Shown: positions 47,441 through 59,190, counted from the stretch's first letter. The stretch is 64,000 bases of DNA from Pomacea canaliculata (GCF_003073045.1 NC_037590.1:43316296-43380295), one strand, 5' to 3'. The notes: generated by a model from the letters alone, not told the origin. Numbers and translations: made by a program.

Positions 47441-49741
47441 TCACAGTCCGATGAAGAAATCATTAGACCATGTGACAAGAGCCTGTTTCTCTGTGGAATA
47501 TGGTAGTAAAAAAATATAGCTAAGTGGATATCAGCGTGAAGAATACGGTGTAGAAACATGTTATCGCTAACCAGTTAGCACACACACACACAAACATACA
47601 CACAAACACACACACAGACAAACAAACACAGACACACTCAAACACACACGCGCCTCTCTCTCTCTAGCAGTTTGTCTGTTAGAAGATAAATATTCAGAAG
47701 CTATATTCCACATTTTTTAAAATTGCTGCATCCGCCTTAGCCAACGTACTGAATTGTTTGTAAAAGTTATTATGTATGTAATCACACTTACCTGTATGTC
47801 TGTAGACTGAATACTGTCACACGCACATTGTGATGGAAACGAGTTTTACAATCTGAGGCAGGTTGTCAGGGGACAGAAGACAGTCAGACGGCGAAGAGTT
47901 CGAAATCACGATTTTCCCTTGACCTCTGTGTGGTGTGTGTGTGTGAAAGAGAGTCTGATGTGTGTCTGTGTGTTGGTGTGTGTGTGTGCGCGCAGACAAT
48001 ATGATCTCACCTGTATCGCCGTTTCGCTTGAACCTAAAGGTGAGAAAAGTACCCAGGGCGCATGACACGGTTCCGGGTATGTTTACAAACAGACACCAGG
48101 AGTACGTGAGATTAGCTCTCAGGGATACGGGTAGCACAATTTCCATTCCACATACAAACAGCAGTGCTCCAGTAAGGCCTGCGAGACCTGAAAGAAAGAT
48201 TGCATTATCTGCATGATGAGTATCCTGCTCCTCCCTTCAGCCGGACTATGATTGTAGAATATCCTGATAACATCACTAATCACTGCAGTAGTAGTGAACG
48301 TTTAGCAACTGTTTGTACGCACTAGTTGTACTAGTGGTGGTAACTTATTTTAAACCACGTGTTATTGTTATAATAATACTAATAATGATGATGATGATAA
48401 TGATAATAATAGGGTTTGTATACTCATTTCCCTACACGAATCCAAGCTCAATGTGCCTGATAAGAGACAAGGGGCAGTTGGTAAAGATGCCGCATGACAG
48501 ACAAACATCACACACATAAAGGCACTCACACTTACACTCACAAGAATATGAAGGAATAGGGAGACAATAGTAAGGTAAAGAAAGGAACTGTCAGGGTAGA
48601 CTGATGCCGCATGAGAAATTGGGATGGTTTTAGAGGGCCGGAGTAATATAGTTAACTCAGTTTTACCCAATACTGTATATATAGTAAATATACTGGCGGG
48701 CGGGCCAGCGGGCGGGCCGGTCAGAGACAGGAGGCGGGCCGGCCTTTGCCCAGATCTGTACTAGACAGACAGCACACGATCACACACACAGACACTGCAG
48801 TGCTTACAACATTTCAGTAGGATATAAACAGTTAAAATACACAAATTTATGTTTCTTGGCAGCCTGGCGATCATGAACATGTAGAGGACACTCACTACCC
48901 AGACCTCCAGTGACCTCAGTGAAGTAGCGACACGGAAGCCCGCCATCAAAGAAGTTGGTCTGCACTTCATTCCATGTTGCCAGGATGAGTCCTACCAGCC
49001 CCACACACTGGAAGGCCTGAATAGCTATAATGATATTGCCTGAAACAACAGCAACACAACAGCGACAACAACAACTACAACTACAATAATAGTAATCTCA
49101 AACATCAACGAAGACAAATACAAACTTCTTACAAATATGTAACAAGTTTTTCTTTGGTGTTTGTATGGGATTCTACGCCAAAAGACACACACACAAACAA
49201 ATGCTCTTATAGACGCACATCTAGCCCCTCAATATATACACAGATATGTGTACTCGTACTTATACATGTACACAGGAGAACAAGTGAGGGAGGTGCAGTA
49301 TGTGGGGGCCTTCCTCATGGAAAGAAAGTAAAGATTTAGCATGTGTAAACAACTACACTTTGCAGAACAGAAATCACTTGGTAAATACTCAGCTTAGACG
49401 ATGAATAGGGGAAAGATAAAATGTCGTGAACAGTATTGTTTAAAGATGTGTCAATACTAGGATGTAAAAGGTAAGCCAAACTGAGGGCAACTTACTTAAA
49501 TGCACTGAAGACCCGATAACACCCGAGGCTGGGCTGAATAGCAAATCGTTGGGTGTTTTGGAGCGTAGCCACAGAACTGCCAGAGACCAATGTGTGCTCC
49601 ATGTGAGTCTTCTGGCCAACTCTTCGCCCAGAAAGGAGCGCTAAAGGTTATGATGTAGAGGAGAGTCCCGATGATAAGAAGAATAACACAACATTTATAT
49701 TTCCACGGCTTGCTTCTGAAGACTGACACGTTGAAAGGCAT
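47441..49741 (-). CDS. Claudin-like tetraspan gene C, exon 1 end disturbed
   Basis: Exons are 49741 to about 49513 or 49496, then 49039-48896, 48187-48011 and a weaker terminal exon 47490-47441. TM1 is about 18-37, W38, GLW 52-54 with C57 and C67, TM2 IAIQAFQCVGLVGLILATW, TM3 LAGLTGALLFVCGM, TM4 WCLFVNIPGTVSCALGTFL; the predicted tail is short. D and E leave exon 1 in phase 1 at a GTAAGT donor. In C the equivalent donor (AA|GTAAGT, 49495) follows eight additional bases, the frame is shifted, and a TAA abuts the donor. A weak GTCTTC donor after 49513 would restore phase and give about 199 residues. Exons 2 and 3 are open and diverged without stops, which argues that the gene works or broke recently. 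Its function is presumed to be as for other claudin-like tetraspans. Confidence 0.6.
48868..49010 (-). other. Homogenised exon 2 tract of gene C
   Basis: These 143 bp, covering most of exon 2 and 28 bp of the following intron, are identical by eye to 56236-56378 in gene D. They differ at one base from the corresponding stretch in gene E. Adjacent exons and introns of C are far more diverged. Confidence 0.7.
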
Positions 49742-50526
49742 GGCTTGTGAGGGCGATGTATTTTGAGATCCTTCAAAACATCAAACACCTGGTTAGATGT
49801 TTGAATAGAAGCAAGTGATGAAATTTTTTCTTAAGATTTATTTTTGAATTAAATCAGATGTAAACAAACAATGAAGCGAGAAAAAAAAAAAATCGCAATA
49901 CTCTCCAAACAGCTTCGTAATTGAACGCAGAATGTTCTCGAGCCTCAGATGCAATCACTGTCGGGATGTACAATAAGACATCAGTGAGACTGGACCAACA
50001 CCACGAGGGAGGATGAAAAATATTAAGAGGCTGAGCTTTTATTGATGTACAACAGTTAATGAGATTAATGAGCTGCGGAACTTGCCCTTAGAAGGAAAAA
50101 AAAAACTAGTCGACAATGAGACCAAGGGAAGTAAGTCTTGTGGGGCAGTCAGAGTTATCTTTGCCAACTGTTCATACGGTAGGAGCGAAATATTTACAGG
50201 TGGATGACCCATGAGTCCTATTCAATAGCTGATACTTTGTAAATGCAGGCTTCTACATTCTTATTTTTGTTACTGTTACTACTGACAGAATTTTGTAGAC
50301 CCACTAGACGGGAGAATCGCCAGAATTATTTATAACGCGGACAAGCTAGGGAAATCTTTAACTAGAAAACAAAGGCTTTAAAGAGGAAAAATAAAAATAA
50401 GTACAAGGTTCAGGGATTTTTGACCAGACAATAAGTAACACGGTTCATGTACAGTTTTTTCATTGTTTGCAATGGGTGTGTGCGTTGCATGGAAGCCTCC
50501 TGCAGGTGGTTAAAGGTTTTGATATA
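49742..50526. promoter_or_regulatory. Upstream region of gene C, shared with D and E
   Basis: The leader GGTGTTTGATGTTTTGAAGG (minus strand, just above the ATG) recurs above the starts of D and E. A second shared block lies at 50120-50210 (matching 57640-57740 and 63920-64000). Conservation of these blocks while introns diverge suggests promoter or leader function; no TATA box was found. Confidence 0.4.
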
Positions 50527-51378
50527 CAGTGGTACCTCGACATACGAGTTTAATTCGTTCCGTAACCTTGCTCGTATGTCAAATTGCTCGTATCTCAAAG
50601 CAATTTTCCCCAATGAAATTAATTGAAATGCCATTAATCCGTTCCAGCTCCCAAAACACCACCTCAGTTGTTTTTGTTATGTGTTTTTGAATAAGAAAAA
50701 GTGTATTTACAAGAAGAAACATTTATTTATAAATAACAAATACATATTCTATAAAAACATAATAAAAGAAAAAGTGAAATGCTTACGGAAGCGCTTAATT
50801 TTCGTCACTGCATGGTCTTCGCTTTGTTCATCACGCTTTGCTCATTTTCACCTGCAGATCGTTTAAAAAAATCTGTCTAAGGAGGTTTGTTTCTTCCTCC
50901 TTTTCAGGATATTGCTGAAATGAGTTACGCAAGTTTCGTTGAACAACTCCGATGCACGACCAGTTCCAACTTTTTCGGGTGATTTTTATCCACGAAATCT
51001 ATAACTTTCTCCCAAATTCCCAAGATCTCCTTTATATCTCTTGTAGAGATAACCTCCTCCATCTCTATAATGTTTAATGTTTAGTGATAATGTTTTATAA
51101 ATGTACAAAAAGCAAAAAACGCGAACTCATCAAAAATGCTTCGAACACGAGGGAAACAAGCACACAGACTGAGGTCTAGTCTGAGGTGGGAGAAACTGTT
51201 GGCCGCTGCACACGACACCAACATCCGCCCCGCATGTTGAGGCCGTGTGCAGCGGTGTAGTGTGCGATTCCTCATATCTCAAATCTTGCTCTCATCTCGA
51301 AGCAAAATATCGCTCGCTGGGCGGCTCGTATCTCAAAACACTCGTATGTTAGGGCACTCGTATGTCGAGGTACCAGTG
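50527..51378. mobile_element. Non-autonomous Tc1/mariner-superfamily (pogo/Tigger-like) element
   Basis: The left end CAGTGGTACCTCGACATACG is mirrored at the right end, with TA on both outer flanks (50525-50526 and 51379-51380), the target of this superfamily. Further in, lines resembling CTCGTATSTCAAA recur in both arms. On the minus strand a stretch near 50900-51030 reads like a decayed transposase fragment (WEKVIDFVDKNHP), so this is probably a deletion derivative of an autonomous element. No long intact frame remains. Confidence 0.65.
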
Positions 51379-51399
51379 TAGATGTAAATATAACCTAGG

Positions 51400-52650
51400 T
51401 CATGGATGGAGGTTAGGTAAGGAGACAATTTCATGAAACGCCTAACATGACATGGTAAAGCAAAGAACATGAACACTATTCTTCACTTAAAACTGTAATA
51501 CTACTTCGATAAATGTTTAGTCACGAACATGAGTGAATGTCCATCAGTTAGTGTTACAGCAAAACAAGTTACTTATTTTTGTGCTGTAACTGATACAGTC
51601 AGATTTTTTACATCCAAAGATATTTTTTGCGTGAGCACGAAGGTCAGAGAAAGGGACAGGACTGTAATAACTACTGAAACTCTTTTCCTACAGCTACCCA
51701 CACTTCTCGTGGTTCATCTTCAAATGAAGCCCAGTGACAGGAGACATGTGATCAACATACGTTGATGACGGGACTGATGGCAATTACCCACCCTAATTTT
51801 CTCTAGAAAACGTGTAAGAGGTAGGATTACAGGATTTTCCGTGCGCCAATCCATGGTCCCTACCAGATGTAGTCTAGGTTTAGTGTTACAGTCGGGTACG
51901 ATGTGGAAATAGTTTTAAAACAGCGTTCATCCTGTCAGACAATTCCACTTTGTAGAAGTGACTGGCAGGATGTGACCTCAGCAACCTAAGCTCTGGAATA
52001 TTTTCGCAGGTTATTCTTAGTGTTTTCAAACATAAGAGAAAAAAACTATGTGTTCCATGATTAATATGTCTCATTGTATATGTTCTCATCTATAAATAGA
52101 CAATTTGTGTATTACGTTTTTAATGTAAATAAAGTAATATTCCGAGTCAGTCAATTTTTAGAATGTTTAGAAAAATAAAATGAACACGAGATTACTTGGC
52201 GTGAGGTCAGTGAATTCACACTCAGCAGAGATCAACAAACATTGTGCTGTATGACAGGTGTCTCAACCTCTCCACAAAATCTCCTTCCGCGATAAAACAA
52301 AGTACTCGTAAGGATAAAACATGTTTGGGTCTGACGTCAGTGGTGTGCGTTTGGGAAGTCAGTGAAACAGAGGTTTGTGGAGATGTTTTCACAAGCGGGT
52401 ATCGGGAATGAACAAGAAAGTCTTCCGTTACACGAGGCTTTGGCGAGGACACCTGCATGTTAGCAGGGTTAGACTGGCACGTGAGGAGCATCCCCATCAC
52501 CTACATCCTGTCTCCACGACACACCCCGTAGTCAGGGGTAGAGGTCGGCTTGCAGTAGGTCATGACAGTTTAACATTTGACATAGATCTACAATAATTCC
52601 AGCAAGAGCTCAACATCACAATTCACGCACACAACCAGACTGTGAGTAGG
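51400..52650. repeat. Segmental duplicate of the 42.4-44.5 kb block
   Basis: Collinear similarity to the region upstream of gene B includes TTCGATAAATGTTTAGTCAC (near 51502 and 42411), CTCAGCAACC.AAGCTCTGGA and the GTAGAGGTCG.CTT.CAGTA block. No gene is evident. It lies directly beyond the 3' end of the gene D unit. Confidence 0.55.
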
Positions 52651-53120
52651 TCATTCACCCTAATTTGCTTTTTAACAAGGGGGCTACACTTATCATTAAT
52701 CTAGGCAATGAACTATAGGTCCCTAATAGGTCCGTGTGTGTGTGTGTGTTAAGTACTTATAAATAGCTCAGTTAACACCTTATAAATTTAATTATATTCG
52801 TAAATTGGTCATTAACTTGTTGTTAATTATGGGGATGAATATAGTTCTATACACACTAGTGTTAAAGTACTTCACTGAATATAAATTGTAACCCCTTCAA
52901 GCCACAGATTGGGATTCTGAGAGGACCTGGCCAGTGTACCTGAAAGGTGCCAAAGTTTAACATAACTTGATATAATTTATATCTAGTTTTCTTTGTTGTC
53001 GTTGTACATTAAGAAAAACACTTGAGAGATCACATATTAAACTAATGAATTTTACCTCTGTAATGGCAAAGAATACAGAAAAGTGGGTTCAGTGCACTCT
53101 GCAAAGTCGGACACAAAGTA
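52650..53120. other. AT-rich spacer at the edge of unit D
   Basis: No gene is seen. From about 53041 the sequence becomes collinear with 60290 onward, marking the left border of the D/E duplication. Confidence 0.45.
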
Positions 53121-53515
53121 TCTCCATAAAAATAAATCTCAATCAATTTATTGAAAAATGCAAGCAAATATATACATTCTGACCTTAAACGATTAAAATA
53201 TATTATCTATATACATATAAACATTTTCAGTTATGGAGAAACACTCGGTCGCGGTAACCGGAAAGACGGGAAGACAAGCAGGTCTTCTGTCGGAAGACTA
53301 GACAAGGCTGTAGCAACTCGACAGGAATCACTCTCAAAAACAAATTTTTTTTTTTACAAATAATGTCACATTACAACAGTGTAGTGTTTCAGATACTGTC
53401 GACTGGTACTTCTAGACTGATTGGTAGTTAGATGCCTCTACAAGGAAATGTGTGTGCCCCATCACTCTACTTACGCGACACGAAATAGTTCAGAACTGTC
53501 TGCGAAAGCACTTTG

Positions 53516-53704
53516 TCACTTACATTATTTACACACCTGTCACTTACATTATTTACACACCTGTCACTTACATTATTTACACACCTGTCACTTACATTAT
53601 TTACACACCTGTCACTTACATTATTTACACACCTGTCACTTACATTATTTACACACCTGTCATTTATATTATTTACACACCTGTCACATTATTTACACAC
53701 CTGT
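53516..53704. repeat. 24-bp minisatellite, about eight copies
   Basis: The unit is built on CACTTACATTATTTACACAC plus CTGT. Six copies are exact, one has two changes and the last is shortened. The same place in unit E (60757-60830) has only three copies. Because 24 is a multiple of three, all frames stay open through it and give artefactual repeat proteins. Confidence 0.85.
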
Positions 53705-53945
53705 CGGACTAGTGTGGACTAGCATAACAACATTGGTATATAGAACACTGATTCCTTCATTGATATCATGTTACACGATACTCAATGTGACAAGCACACA
53801 ATTACATACAAGTTCAGTAACTAAGAACATTTTTCAGTCTTTCCTGCCGACAGCAGCAGCCTGTGGGAGGTGACATCACGTGACGCCGCCAACATGGACG
53901 CTGCTCACCACGTCACTCTATCATTTCGCAGTCTCGTGGGGCTGC

Positions 53946-54275
53946 AGGGCTGAGTAGGCTGGGTGGCTGAGTAGGCTGAGTGGCTGAGTGGTTGAGTAGG
54001 CTGAGTGACTGAGTAGGTTGGGTGGAATGAGTAGGTTGGGTGGACTGAGTAGGCTGAGTGACTGAGTAGGTTGGGTGGACTGAGTAGGTTGGGTGGACTG
54101 AGTAGGCTGTGTGGCTGAATAGGCTGGGTGGACTGAGTAGGTTGGGTGGACTGAGTAGGCTGAGTGGCTGAGTGGCTGAGTAGGTTGGGTGGACTGAGTA
54201 GGCTGAGTGGCTGAGTAGGCTGGGTGGACTAAATAGGTTGGGTGGACTGAGTAGGCTGAGTGGCTGAGTAGGCTG
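53946..54275. repeat. GAGTAGGCTGGGTGGACT-type minisatellite
   Basis: About 330 bp of interleaved 10- to 22-bp units (GGCTGAGT, GGTTGGGTGGACTGAGTA). Unit E has a single GTCTGAGTAGGCTGCAG at the matching point (61083 on), so the array expanded only in the D copy. The frames across it are repeat artefacts. Confidence 0.8.
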
Positions 54276-54795
54276 CAGATAAATTGTCTCCACATTAGCA
54301 TCGATACAGACATCGTCAACTCACTACAGTCTGATTTAAAATAATATAAAGTCAAACTTAACATTCTTCTTTCACGTGTAAAACATTGAAGCTTAGACTC
54401 ATTTCATAATGTCATCATGCCAGGTATAATGTCATTAACGTAGTATATCTCTCTGGGTTGTTAATCAACCCTTTCTATGATCAAGAAAAAGTAGTTGAAG
54501 TGGAAGACAAGACCTCGCAGCAGGTGATAAACAACAGAACTTTGATCATTGAAACGAGGACAAGCGCTTGCGCTACTACAGTTACTGTGGGGGGAACTTC
54601 TTTGGTTGTCAGACTTGACATTGTTTGCCATCCTATTAAACTTCAGATGTTTTTGGATGTAAAGTGAGTATGAACCGTGTAGAATCTCTGACAACAATGT
54701 GACCTTCTCAGGAAATGTCGACCATTGAAATCTCATCTCTACACTTCCTTCCGCTAACTCCACTCCACAGAACACACGACTCGTTCAGTGAAGTC

Positions 54796-54801
54796 TTTAT
54801 T
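54796..54801 (-). terminator. Candidate poly(A) signal of gene D
   Basis: Minus-strand AATAAA in GTGTGAATAAAGAC, conserved in gene E at 61753-61758. It lies about 55 bp after the stop of the short terminal exon I favour. Confidence 0.45.
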
Positions 54802-54850
54802 CACACACTCCATCACTCACACTTTCCCTTTTATGGCCTGCACTTGTCTC

Positions 54851-57400
54851 TCACTTCGAAACGAAAACTGTTTCAGAAATAGTATTTATGTTCATGAGTT
54901 AAGCTGACTCTTAGCGAAGATAGTTTTGTTTGTTTTATGTTCATAGCTCGAGAAATGCATTGATCCTCATTTTCTGTTTGTGCTTCCCGTCGCAGGTTTG
55001 TTGCTGGTTGGGACCAGTGTCCAGGTGTCCACAAGAGTAAGCAGACTGAACTTATCTCGTGCTCTAAACACGTGCATCCCACTGACCCTAGGAACAGGGG
55101 ATGTATTTTCACTTTTAAGAAAAATCAAATTAGACATCTGAAATAAAATCCTTTAAATACCCTTTCCCACGGCCCACACACCTGACACACTTCCCCGTGC
55201 CCTCTAGGAAGGAAATAATCAGCAAGTTGAGGATTGACATCGAAATCCAGGTTTTTATTATCAAGCATTTTAAACAAATCTTTGAGCTGGTCTCTGGGCA
55301 AGAGGGTTATAACCACACCTCCCTAGTTCTAATTCAGACGAGCTTCCTCATCCTAGACTGATTGCAGTCTACATGTACTGTGTTGATTGTAGTATTGTGG
55401 TTGTGGAGTTTTTCCTAAGTTTTTTTTATACTTCCGTGAAAGATTAATTTTAAGAAAGCTTATATTCGAGACACCTGCTTATAATCTTGTAATAACGGGT
55501 TTCACAATCTGAGGGAGACATTCATTTCTCGGCCAAACGGTCAAGCGTTCAAAAAACAAAAGATCACATAAGTCGAATAGCCAAGCTCGAAACTGGCGAT
55601 CCCCCTTCTTCTAAGAGAGAGAGAGAGAGAACACACTTATATACATGAGTATAAATAAACCATTAATATGTGTGTGTGTGTGTGTTCAGGCGCGGTAAAT
55701 GTGCGGCTGTTAGCCAAACGGTAAATATCATCTTACTTGTATCGTCGTAACCCTTGAACTTAGAAGTCAGAAACGTGCTCAGAGCGCATGACAGGCATCC
55801 AACTATGTCCAAGGGAAGACACCAAGAATACTTGACCCAACCTCCGCGGAGCTCATTTTGCATTCCGTAAACAAACACCATCGCTCCAGTAAAACCTGCG
55901 AGACCTGAAAGACAGTTGGCATCGTTTGTACGGTGAATGCAGCATACATCACAGTGGGAAATACACTAAAATGTTATACTGAAAGTTTACAAACTGTTGA
56001 TACCCTTACCTTTGTCATACTAGTGCTGCTAATGTTTATATCGCTTATACTACTACTACTACTAATAATAATAATAACAACAGCACCAACAACACCCATT
56101 CCCCCACAAGGAGGCAAAAACAATGCGCTCTGTAAGAGACGAGGACCAGTACAGAAGGATGTGATATAACAGAAACAGGCTTCTGAATAAGGCAAGACAC
56201 ACACACACACACTAATATTAGTTCTTGTAGTCAGACGATCATGAACATGTAGAGGACACTCACTACCCAGACCTCCAGTGACCTCAGTGAAGTAGCGACA
56301 CGGAAGCCCGCCATCAAAGAAGTTGGTCTGCACTTCATTCCATGTTGCCAGGATGAGTCCTACCAGCCCCACACACTGTAAGGCCTGAACAGCTATGGCA
56401 CCACTGTCTGAAACATTGATATGAACAGTAATCTTAAACATCAAACTCAGACAAATACAAGGATCGGGCAGTACCGAATGATGTTCTGCATTCATGTTTG
56501 TATTGGGATGATACTACTCCGAAACACACAAACAAACACATCCACCATCCCACCCCCACGTACACATAATTACGAGCTCTCAGACTCGTACTCACATGTG
56601 AAATACAGAGAGAGAAAGAGAGAGAAAACAGATCCCAAAAGCTAATTGAAAAAGTCCATTTATACAGAAAGGTAAAAACGCGTATTACCACAGAAAATTA
56701 CTAAATTCAAAGACAAAACATGTCGTCTGTCAGGAAGTACAAATACAGACATAACCAGGAATTTTTCAAGCAAGGGAGGGACATTTTCTTTCATTCTGTG
56801 GAGGAACACAATCACGGCTGAAAGAAAGTAAAGATTTAGTCTGTGTAAACAACGACATTTTACAACAAACAGAAAATCACTTAGTAAAGACTCCGACTGC
56901 TGAAAGAGTGGAAAGCGAGGTGGGTGCTTGGAGAGAAAGAAGCAAAATGTTGTAATCAATCCTGATTTAAACATCGGTCCTCTACAAGAGTTTAAAGGCA
57001 AGGACTAGTATTTTCATGCCCAATATGCTGACTTGTGTTGGCCATAAAAATATATGAACATAGTGTACACCGTGCAGGAAGCTGCATAAAATTGCATTCT
57101 TTACAAAATTGAAAACCAAACTTTGGAAAACTTACCGAAATATTTAGCAAACAGCACAGGATGTACTGAATAGCAAATCGTGGGATATCTTGAGCTGTAC
57201 TCACAGCGCTGCCAAAGACCTGTATACTCTACTCGTACATAATATTCTCCTTCTGACTCATATTCTCCTTCTGACTCACTCTTCTTCCAGAAAGGAGCAC
57301 TAAAGGCTATGATGTAGAGGAGAGTCCCGATGACAAGAAGAATGACACCACCTTTGTATCCCCGCTGCTTGCCAGTGAAGACTGACATGTTGAAAGGCAT
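54851..57400 (-). CDS. Claudin-like tetraspan gene D, four exons
   Basis: Well-supported exons are 57400-57136, 56407-56264 and 55904-55737, all GT-AG and phase 1. The fourth is uncertain. One option is 54867-54851 (acceptor CTGAAACAG, adding IFVSK and a stop, followed by a conserved AATAAA), giving about 197 residues. The other is 55203-55130 (acceptor TTCCTTCCTAG, adding about 23 basic residues). The protein shows TM1 (about 19-38), W38, GLW 61-63, C66 and C76, TM2 IAVQALQCVGLVGLILATW, an intracellular loop with FFDGGLPCRYFTEVTGG, TM3 LAGFTGAMVFVYGM and TM4 CLPLDIVGCLSCALSTFL. The first loop contains a local duplication (ESEGEY twice) absent from E. The tail is short and has no PDZ pattern in either model. 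It is a recent tandem sister of E and is expected to be a plasma-membrane, junction-type tetraspan. Confidence 0.78.
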
Positions 57401-58379
57401 GGCTTGTGTGTTGTGAGATCCTTCAAAACATCAAACACCTGTTCAGCAACCAATGAAGTCTTTTATATAACCAATTTGTTTTAAAGACAGAAGAGAGAAA
57501 ACAATCTCAACACACTCCTACAGCCTGCTAATGTGACGAGGAACTTTCTGGAGCTCAGAAGCGATGTGTGGGCGGGTAAAGATGGCGAGCGGGTCAACAC
57601 CATGAAGGGAAGAAGAGTTGGGCGGGATCGGAATGTGAATATGAAGACAGGGGGAAGTAAGTCTTTCGGGCCAATCGCGATTATCTTTGCTTACTGCACA
57701 TACGGTAAGAGGGAAATGTTTACAAGCGGATGGCACATGCGCTTGAGTTGATACTTCGTCCAATGTCTGTGCCTGCCCTACAGAAACATGCTTTTCTCGT
57801 CCAACAACACAGGAGATACACAAATACCAAAGTTTAGCTCGATAAATGTACTTCAGGCAACTTTTCAAGCCACAGTGGTGTCGCTGTGACCGGGTAAACA
57901 ACATGTCGCTATTAACATGAACACAGTAAATGATGAGAAGTATCTGCAACAGCGTTCCCCAAAATATATCTATTTTTTCATATTTTTTTTAATTCGTGGA
58001 AGTTTTTTTTTTGTAATTACTGCTATTTAGATGAACAAACTATTTAAGCAGCAGCTATGTCCATATACACGTGAAAAATAAGTCTCTATGGTAAATTGTC
58101 ACCCGAGGTTTTGTGACAGCCCATAAGTAAGTAAACAAGATAACTTTTAATGGTCACGTGCCACATGACAAACATGAGCAATGCTTGCGATATAGTAGTA
58201 TCAAGTTGTTCTTCGTCGTCTGTTATAATTAAATAATAAATAAAGTGCTGTGTTTAAGGCACTAACATGTATACAATATATTTCTATCTACCTACTAGAT
58301 TGCTGTGTTGCTACATTGTCATCATCTGTGATCATCGGTACCCACAATGTTCACAATGATTAAATGTTATTCCAAGAGT
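57401..58379. other. Upstream region of gene D
   Basis: The first 350 bp align with the regions above genes C and E. AAGATGGCGAGCGGGTCAAC at 57578-57597 resembles a YY1-type initiator motif and is conserved above E. Beyond about 57950 the sequence is AT-rich spacer without a gene. Confidence 0.4.
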
Positions 58380-59190
58380 TTCTTTCACAAAGACTTTGTA
58401 GCAGGTAGTAAACAACAGAATTTGATCAACAACAGTTGGACAAAGGTTTGCACCACTGCACCGATGATGAGAGGATCTGCTTTGTTTGCCAATATGGACT
58501 TTATTTTTACCAGCAATTAGTGGTTACAGGCTGTAGCATGGAGCTTGTCTAATTGTTACAGTGTGACCTCAGTCACTGTCGAACATCAACATCTCATCTC
58601 TCTACACTTCATCTTGCTCATTCCATTCCTGTGGACACTCGTCTCCTCCAGTAACATCTTTAGTCTCACAAATTCCTTTACCTGCTTTTTTCACCTTTTA
58701 TGGCCTGCACTTGTGAAACACATCTTATTTCTGAGGTAGACATCAGAAGTCATTTTATCGTTCATCGAAACCAAAAAATGTGTCGTAAGTATTACTTATG
58801 TTCATCGTATTAGCTGGCTCATAAGGAAGATAGTTTTGTTTGTTTTATGTTCATACCTTGAGAAACTTATTGATTCTTCTTTCAGTTTTGCTTCTTCCTG
58901 TCGTCAGTTTGTGGCTTGTTCGGACCAGTATGTGGTAAGTTTCAACTGTCCGCACGAGCGAATAGGATGAACTTGTGCTCTAAACAATTTTAAAACTTAC
59001 TTTCACTGAGCCTACGCAAGGGGATGTGTTTTCACTTTTAAGAATAATCAAACAAGACATCATTGCAAACAAAAAATCCTTTGAATATTCTTTCGCACGG
59101 CACACACCCATGACACGCTTCCCCTGCCCTGTAGAAAGGAAATAATCAACAAGATGAGGATGAACATCGAGATTCAGGTTTTTATTTCAC
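58380..59190 (-). pseudogene. Decayed partial copy of the 3' part of a gene C/D/E unit
   Basis: The order of motifs matches 54520-55260 in unit D: the AACAACAGAA.TTTGATCA block, TTTTATGGCCTGCACTTGTG, TTTTGTTTGTTTTATGTTCATA, and GATTATTTCCTTTCTACAG (minus strand) opposite D's possible terminal-exon acceptor. No exon 1, 2 or 3 equivalents are found, so this is a leftover from another duplication round. Confidence 0.55.

Noticed and set aside
53421-53873. 150-codon plus-strand frame with LHYLHTCH repeats and companions in other frames
   Set aside because: It is the 24-bp minisatellite translated. All three frames stay open because the unit is a multiple of three without stops.
53913-54364. Two minus-strand frames rich in Ser/Tyr/Pro/Thr (QPTQSTQPTQ-type)
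   Set aside because: They are translations of the GAGTAGGCTGGGTGGACT-type minisatellite, which is absent from the E duplicate.
54461-54775. Frame shared by units D and E (about 54.46-54.63 and 61.41-61.60 kb) considered as a terminal exon
   Set aside because: The only acceptor (AATAG) has no pyrimidine tract, open frames exist in several phases and on the opposite strand, and a conserved AATAAA lies upstream of it in transcript order. Its similarity is explained by the segmental duplication.
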